This document shows, one piece after another, positions 59,196 to 64,000 of a stretch of DNA of 64,000 bases. The stretch comes from Cryptomeria japonica (taxonomy: Eukaryota; Streptophyta; Pinopsida; Cupressales; Cupressaceae), in assembly GCF_030272615.1 (NCBI RefSeq), contig NC_081415.1, positions 186,113,494 to 186,177,493 on the forward strand, read 5' to 3'. The notes below the pieces were generated by a model. That model was not told the DNA's origin, ran no database searches, and saw only the letters and a list, made by a program, of their open reading frames with translations. A program made the position numbers and the translations under genes. Position 1 is the stretch's first letter. Each line of letters opens with the position of its first letter.

Positions 59196-62100
59196 CTCAC
59201 CTTCCATTCCTCCATCATTACCCATGTTTTCAAGTTGCAAGATATTTCCCAAAGTACTTGGTTGCTAGGGTTGATTTGCTTAAGTGTTGGAGTTGGAGTT
59301 AGATGAGACCTGCATGATTAAGTTGTATTAAGTGATCAAGTCACCAAGATCTCAATTGTAAACATGACTAGGTTTTAGGGTTTTAGGGTAGCATAGGTCA
59401 AGATTGAGGTATGGTGGTCAAGAATTACCTTCCAATGACAATAGACATCCAAATGATGAAGAATGAAGCCGATGAACTCATAGAAGTTTGGAGGAGATAA
59501 TTTGACTAAGTTAAAATTTATTATAAGTCATGGTCATGATACTAGCTTGCTCATCAAGAGCAATTTGTGCGACTGAACCCTAGAAATTTGCCCATGCTAG
59601 AGAAACAAGAATTCCAATAAAACCTAAGGCAATGCTAGTAAGGGGTCAAAATTAAAGAATTAGGGTACAAAAAACAAAATTTTCCTAAGTCAAGATGTTG
59701 CTCAAGGATGACCTAAATCATGGAGTGTAAATCAATCATGAAACATGAGAATGGATAGGTCTTGACCCAAGCAACGTAAGTCCCCCTTGTGATTCCAGAA
59801 GATATCACATCACAATCATTGAGTGTATCTGCAATATAAAGTCAAGACCTGACTATTGGAATCTTGGAGTCATCCCATTTGATCACGTAGTTTAGTACTT
59901 GGGAGGATTTTGTTCAAGAGAGGATAGAATACTTAGTATTTTATTTTGTGTTGCATAGTGCATAAAAAACACATCAACAAAAACCATTGAAAGGTTTGGT
60001 TAAAGCCTTCGAATCACAATTTCTATGAGAAGCTATCAAGAGTGCCCAGAATTTGGAAACTTTAGTATCCAAGAACATAATTCATAAGGCACCACTTTTA
60101 GAGCAACCAAAGAAGCCTATCAATGTAATATTTTATTTACCTTGGATATGTTTTATCCTAAGTATGATATTCCACTATTAAAAAGCTTAATTAGGTAATA
60201 TTTTTACTTAGGTAGAATAAGATAATGAGTTGTACATTCTCCTTCTTTGATTAAGATTCTACTTTTTCCTTGTCACAAATTTGGAAACTTGGATAAGCAA
60301 TTTCTTTTTTTGGTTTTCTACCTCTTCATGATCCTCATGGGTTTGGAATCTTGGAAGCTATATATTGTCGGTTTTTCCTTGATTAACATATCAAATGAAA
60401 CTATTGTGAGCTTTCATATCGTAACATACCAAGGGCTTAAGTTTGGGGACGACAGGGGGATGATGAAGGGGGCGGGGTGGGATGCAAATATATATACAAC
60501 TTAAAAAATTAATTATAAAAGGATGTGTATAGAATAAGTATAACAACTGTAAATAAAATTTTGCCACACTATGTAAATTTTACAATAAACATTAAAAATA
60601 TGTCAATGATTGCATTGAAATTTGAACATTAACAATGGTGGTAGAGTTTTGGAACTTTGGGAACAAACTAAGAATAAGTATAAGAATTGTAGATGAAACT
60701 TTGGCATACTAAGTGTTTAAACTAGTCAACATAAAAAAAATGGAAACGATTGCATTAACAATAAGAATGGTGGGTAGAAGTTTGGGGTCAATGGGTAGTG
60801 CCCCTTGTGGGGGGTTTGGGGCAGAGCCCCCATCAAGGTTAGGGGGCATTGCCAAACCTTTAATATGGATGACATTTTCACAATAATTTCACCATTTTTG
60901 TTTAGAATTGGAGTTTCTAATTGGGGGCCATGGGAGACTCATAGGTATCCTCAAGATGGTCAAGAGACTCCTTTGAGTCCCTAGGATGTCCCTAAGTGGT
61001 GCGGCAAGGGGATGTTTCCCCTAAGTATTGCATCCTGAAAAAATAAGGATTTTGGAGGGGGGGAAGGGGTCCCCGTGTTTCAATGGTTTCAAAAGATTCT
61101 AAGTTTTTTTTTTATCTTGTCATAACAAAATATACTCCTCTTGCATCCTTGGATGATTTGAAAATTGAAAACAATTTGACAAGAAAAAACTAACTTCTAA
61201 AGTTTAGACTTAGTTTTCCTTTTTTATCCAAGTCAGTACAACATTTCAATGATCAAAGTAGCTTTTTTTTGGTGGTTTCAAAGCATCCAAAAGGCTTGAG
61301 AAATTCAATATTATCTATCATTCCACCAAAATTAGAGATCAAGAAGCATGCTCACAAACAAGGATTTGTTTGTAACTTAAGGCAATCGACTAGTTTTTGG
61401 GGCATTTTCAGGTCTAAAGAACCTACCATTGTTTCAAAAAGGCCCATAAGACCCCATTTTCATCTAAAACTTGTCTCTTTTGGTCGTAGAAGCATTTAAG
61501 GGGAAAAAAAATCACACAACCAATGATATGCCTATACCATACATATTTGAGTTAAAATAAAAATAAAAAATTGACAAGGTTTGGAGACCATTGAACAATT
61601 TGGGAGATTGCTAATACATACACTCAATTTATAAAGTCTCAATTTGATGTACTTAATCTTCGAGAGGCCTATACAAAAGCATTTTGTAATTGCGAACTAA
61701 GATAAATTTCCATTTTTGGCAATTTTCATCATGGATTATGGTATTAAATTCCGACATTCTATTGTCAAGATAAATTCAGATAAATTTTGACATTCTATTG
61801 TCAAGATAAATCACATCACCTCAGTAATTGAACTCTAACAATAAGATTGCATACAAAGTGCAGGTTTGCTATGAAACATGTTAAAAGGGTTAAACTGTTT
61901 CAATTAATACAAACATTGGAACTATTAAACAACAATAGCTTGTTGGTAATCAAGATTTTGGACTATACCCACATTTTACACCTTTTCATACAGTTACAAA
62001 GAACGTAGAAAACATGTACATGCAACTATAGATTCCAACATATGTAAAAATACAACAATCTAAATAAGAATGGGAAGCATGTGGAGAATGGTTAAGACAT

Positions 62101-62280
62101 GCATAAATAAAAGGAAAACAAAAATCTCTCAATGTGTATCACAAACAAATCAAGGAAAAAAGCTTTTAGGCAGGGGACTGATATGATCATAAAAATTTCA
62201 AAACTTCCAAAGTATAGAGCATTTGAGATTTTACAGAGAATGCGCTAATTCAGCTTTATTCATGATGAGGCATATTCACA
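59196..62280. other. Interior of second CACTA, no gene recognised
   Basis: About 3 kb without a convincing gene. 60,780-61,080 is G-rich, with the palindrome GGGGCAGAGCCCC and GGGGATGTTTCCCC. 61,755-61,810 has GACATTCTATTGTCAAGATA twice. 61,269-61,499 is an open frame of 76 codons without a motif. The gap between gene end and terminus is long for a CACTA element, so other insertions are likely here. Confidence 0.4.
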
Positions 62281-62529
62281 ACTTTTGCAGTCACGCCATG
62301 GTATTGTTCGTGTTGGCTCTGTTGGCTCTATTGGACCCTGCAATTAAGATTCAATATACATACATTATTCAATAAGATTAACTATGCAACATAATGAAAT
62401 ATTGAAAAGTGTGTTATCTTATTGAGCTTCACTTTGTTTCGAGAATAGTTTAATATTCTCTACTTAACAGGGCCAACCACATGAAGGTGGAAGCTCATTT
62501 GGCCCCTCCCACCCCCCCCCCTAACATCA

Positions 62530-62750
62530 CTCTAAATTCCCTGTTAACATCTAACATTCATTCATTCTTTCATCCATTATTAAAATATAACATTCATTCA
62601 TTATCACATAACGTTCATTAACACATAAAATTCATTAACTTTCATTAAAACGCAACATTCATCAATAATCATCAACACATATCATTCATGAACATTCATT
62701 AGCACATAATTACATCCATTAACACATAAAAATCAGTCATTATCAAATAA
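62530..62750. repeat. Degenerate AACATTCATTAACACATAA repeat
   Basis: About 10 loose copies of a 17-22 bp unit (AACATTCATTCATT, AACATTCATTAGCACATAA, ATTCATTAACACATAAAA) lie just downstream of the gene's stop codon. Confidence 0.75.
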
Positions 62751-62762
62751 GGTAGATTACAA

Positions 62763-64000
62763 TCATTTCTTTCTTTGTTTTTTCTTTGAAGCTATGAAAA
62801 GACTAAGTGGAACATCGGTTTCTTCATCATTTCCCCCATCTTCGGATGTTCTACCCTCTTCTCGTGCTCTTGATGTATGCCTAGTCCTATACAAAGGATG
62901 AGGATGCTGAACCAAAGGGGGGTCCTCTGCAATAACAAAGAACTGGGTTAAATTCAAAACATTTTTTTATTATTGTTACAAGTATTTCATTAATTTAAGG
63001 AACACAACCATTACACTCTTTACTTGATGAGGCCACATCATCTTCCACATCATTTTGTCTAGCCTCAACCTTGACATGCTGAACACCCTCTAGATCCTCT
63101 GGAGTTGAAATACGAAACATTACATTAATCAATACACCAATTGCAATTAAATTTGTTTAAAGGAATAATAGTGGTCCTCTTTACCTGATTGGGGAACATC
63201 ACATTCCTAATGTTGTCTACCCAGATCATGCTCTACTTGGTCACCACCGACTACATGCTCTAAAATATTAACAATAAAGGTTACATTAATTACTACACTA
63301 ATTTTCAATTTAAGATGTTTAATTGTATTAATAATTACATAAAAAAAATTGAATAGCAAATGAATACCTCCACTACTACGATGCACATCCGGACCTTCAT
63401 GTACAGGTTTTGTTCCATGATTATCATGTTGCATTCCAATGTCATGCACAGTGTTATCATTGCTTGCTTATTTAAAAAAAATATAGTCACTTTATGTTGA
63501 AACTTAACATCAAATAGATTATTGGTTAAGTATTCAATTTGAAATAATTTTCATTTAGCTTATTTACCATTGTGATAGATGCATTAGAATCTCATGTTTG
63601 CCAACTCAATTCTCATAGTCGTTCAGCCACAGCTATATAGCCTTGCTGGTAGCCAATTCTCTTGTCATCTTCTGTGGGTGCTCTATTGAATTCAGAGCCC
63701 TGCATTTTTGCTTAGTATTGTGAATTTTTCTTGTATTGTTTGATCAAAAAAAATTGTTTACAATTTATAAATGTTTTGATGTGATACTTAATTTACTGAT
63801 TCTTACAATTCGTGCAGCAAGTTTCATATAACCACTAGAGCCGAGTTTGTGTTGCCCATGCTTTTCTTGTCTTGCCTTGGTTGCCTTTGACATGTCACTC
63901 AATCTATGAAAAGTTTGAAATATGTTAGATTATATAAATATAATGAATAATTAGTACATATTCACATTCTTAATAGTATCACATACCTTCTTCTGGCGTC
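62763..64000 (-). pseudogene. Transposase_24 (Ptta/En/Spm-type) gene, 3' end
   Basis: A CACTA accessory protein gene (TnpA-like role inferred), cut by the window end. Minus-strand exons with GT-AG borders are 64,000-63,987, 63,903-63,807, 63,699-63,568, about 63,464-63,368, 63,259-63,185, 63,098-63,024 and 62,926-62,763. Exons 2 and 3 carry the family signature: LSDMSKATKARQEKHGQHKL, then GSSGYMKLAARI, GSEFNRAPTEDDKRIGYQQG and YIAVAERL. The last four exons are short and acidic and end in a basic KKKQRKK, probably a nuclear localisation signal. Stops are TGA after AERL, TGA after SWQT and TAG after GRQH; each fits CGA or CAG with one C to T. All splice sites remain readable, so decay is recent. 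Confidence 0.75.

Larger units (their letters stand above)
58588..64000 (-). mobile_element. Second CACTA element, 3' part, runs off the window
   Basis: The 3' terminus CACTAGTACATTCGGG is at 58,588, preceded by CTA (possible 3-bp target duplication). It shares about 15 of the first 18 bases with the terminus at 8808. Subterminal repeats of TCGTCGGAATTCTGACGA type lie near 58,613, 58,722 and 58,887. The Transposase_24-like gene at 62,763-64,000 is on the minus strand, as expected if this is the element's 3' half. The transposase and 5' end would be to the right of the window. Confidence 0.65.

Overview
This window is plant nuclear DNA made almost wholly of transposable elements and simple repeats, with no convincing intact host gene. 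The size and nesting of the LTR retrotransposons and the style of the PPR pseudogene suggest a large seed-plant genome, quite possibly a gymnosperm. That taxonomic reading is inference, not proof.

Layout. 1-0.95 kb: an intact 314-codon ORF of an unnamed element-type family. 1.75-8.81 kb: a minus-strand CACTA (En/Spm-like) element, cut by the window start. It carries a multi-exon transposase pseudogene, a compound trinucleotide microsatellite at the transposase 3' end, a plus-strand PPR pseudogene inside its 5' flank, and its 5' terminus (TAGTG) at 8804-8808. 9.0-13.3 kb plus 29.5-30.7 kb: an older plus-strand LTR element with a gag remnant, a long degenerate ORF and a 3' LTR. 13,312-29,476: a complete, fairly young Ty3/gypsy element of Tat type on the minus strand, inserted in that 3' LTR. 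It has 765-bp LTRs differing at 8 sites by my reading, a 5-bp target duplication (GTTGT), PBS, PPT, gag, protease, G-patch, RT, RNase H, a second RNase H and integrase. Between pol and the 3' LTR it carries an opposite-strand, spliced plant mobile domain (PMD) gene. 30.7-38.6 kb: a much older gypsy element whose 5' LTR was split by the copia-like element and which holds a minus-strand solo LTR (33,064-34,466). 38.6-47 kb: AT-rich unique or decayed DNA with an RNase H/LINE-like fragment. 47-51.4 kb: two degenerate satellite arrays. 51.4-53.2 kb: LTR debris, including a second LTR of the old gypsy family. 55.5-56.0 kb: a 490-bp terminal-inverted-repeat element. 58,588-64,000: the 3' end of a second minus-strand CACTA element of the same terminal family as the first, with a large hairpin and a multi-exon Transposase_24-like pseudogene running off the window.

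How it fits together. The nesting gives an order: old gypsy, then copia-like element, then Tat-like element. Nearly every premature stop in these reading frames can be explained by one C-to-T change (CAG to TAG, CGA to TGA) or its complement, the pattern expected from deamination of methylated, silenced elements.

The most unusual structure is the two-gene organisation of the Tat-like element. Its minus-strand gag-pol leader and the plus-strand PMD intron both hold arrays of the same short motif (core GCGTCTRTG), each in the sense orientation of its own transcription unit.
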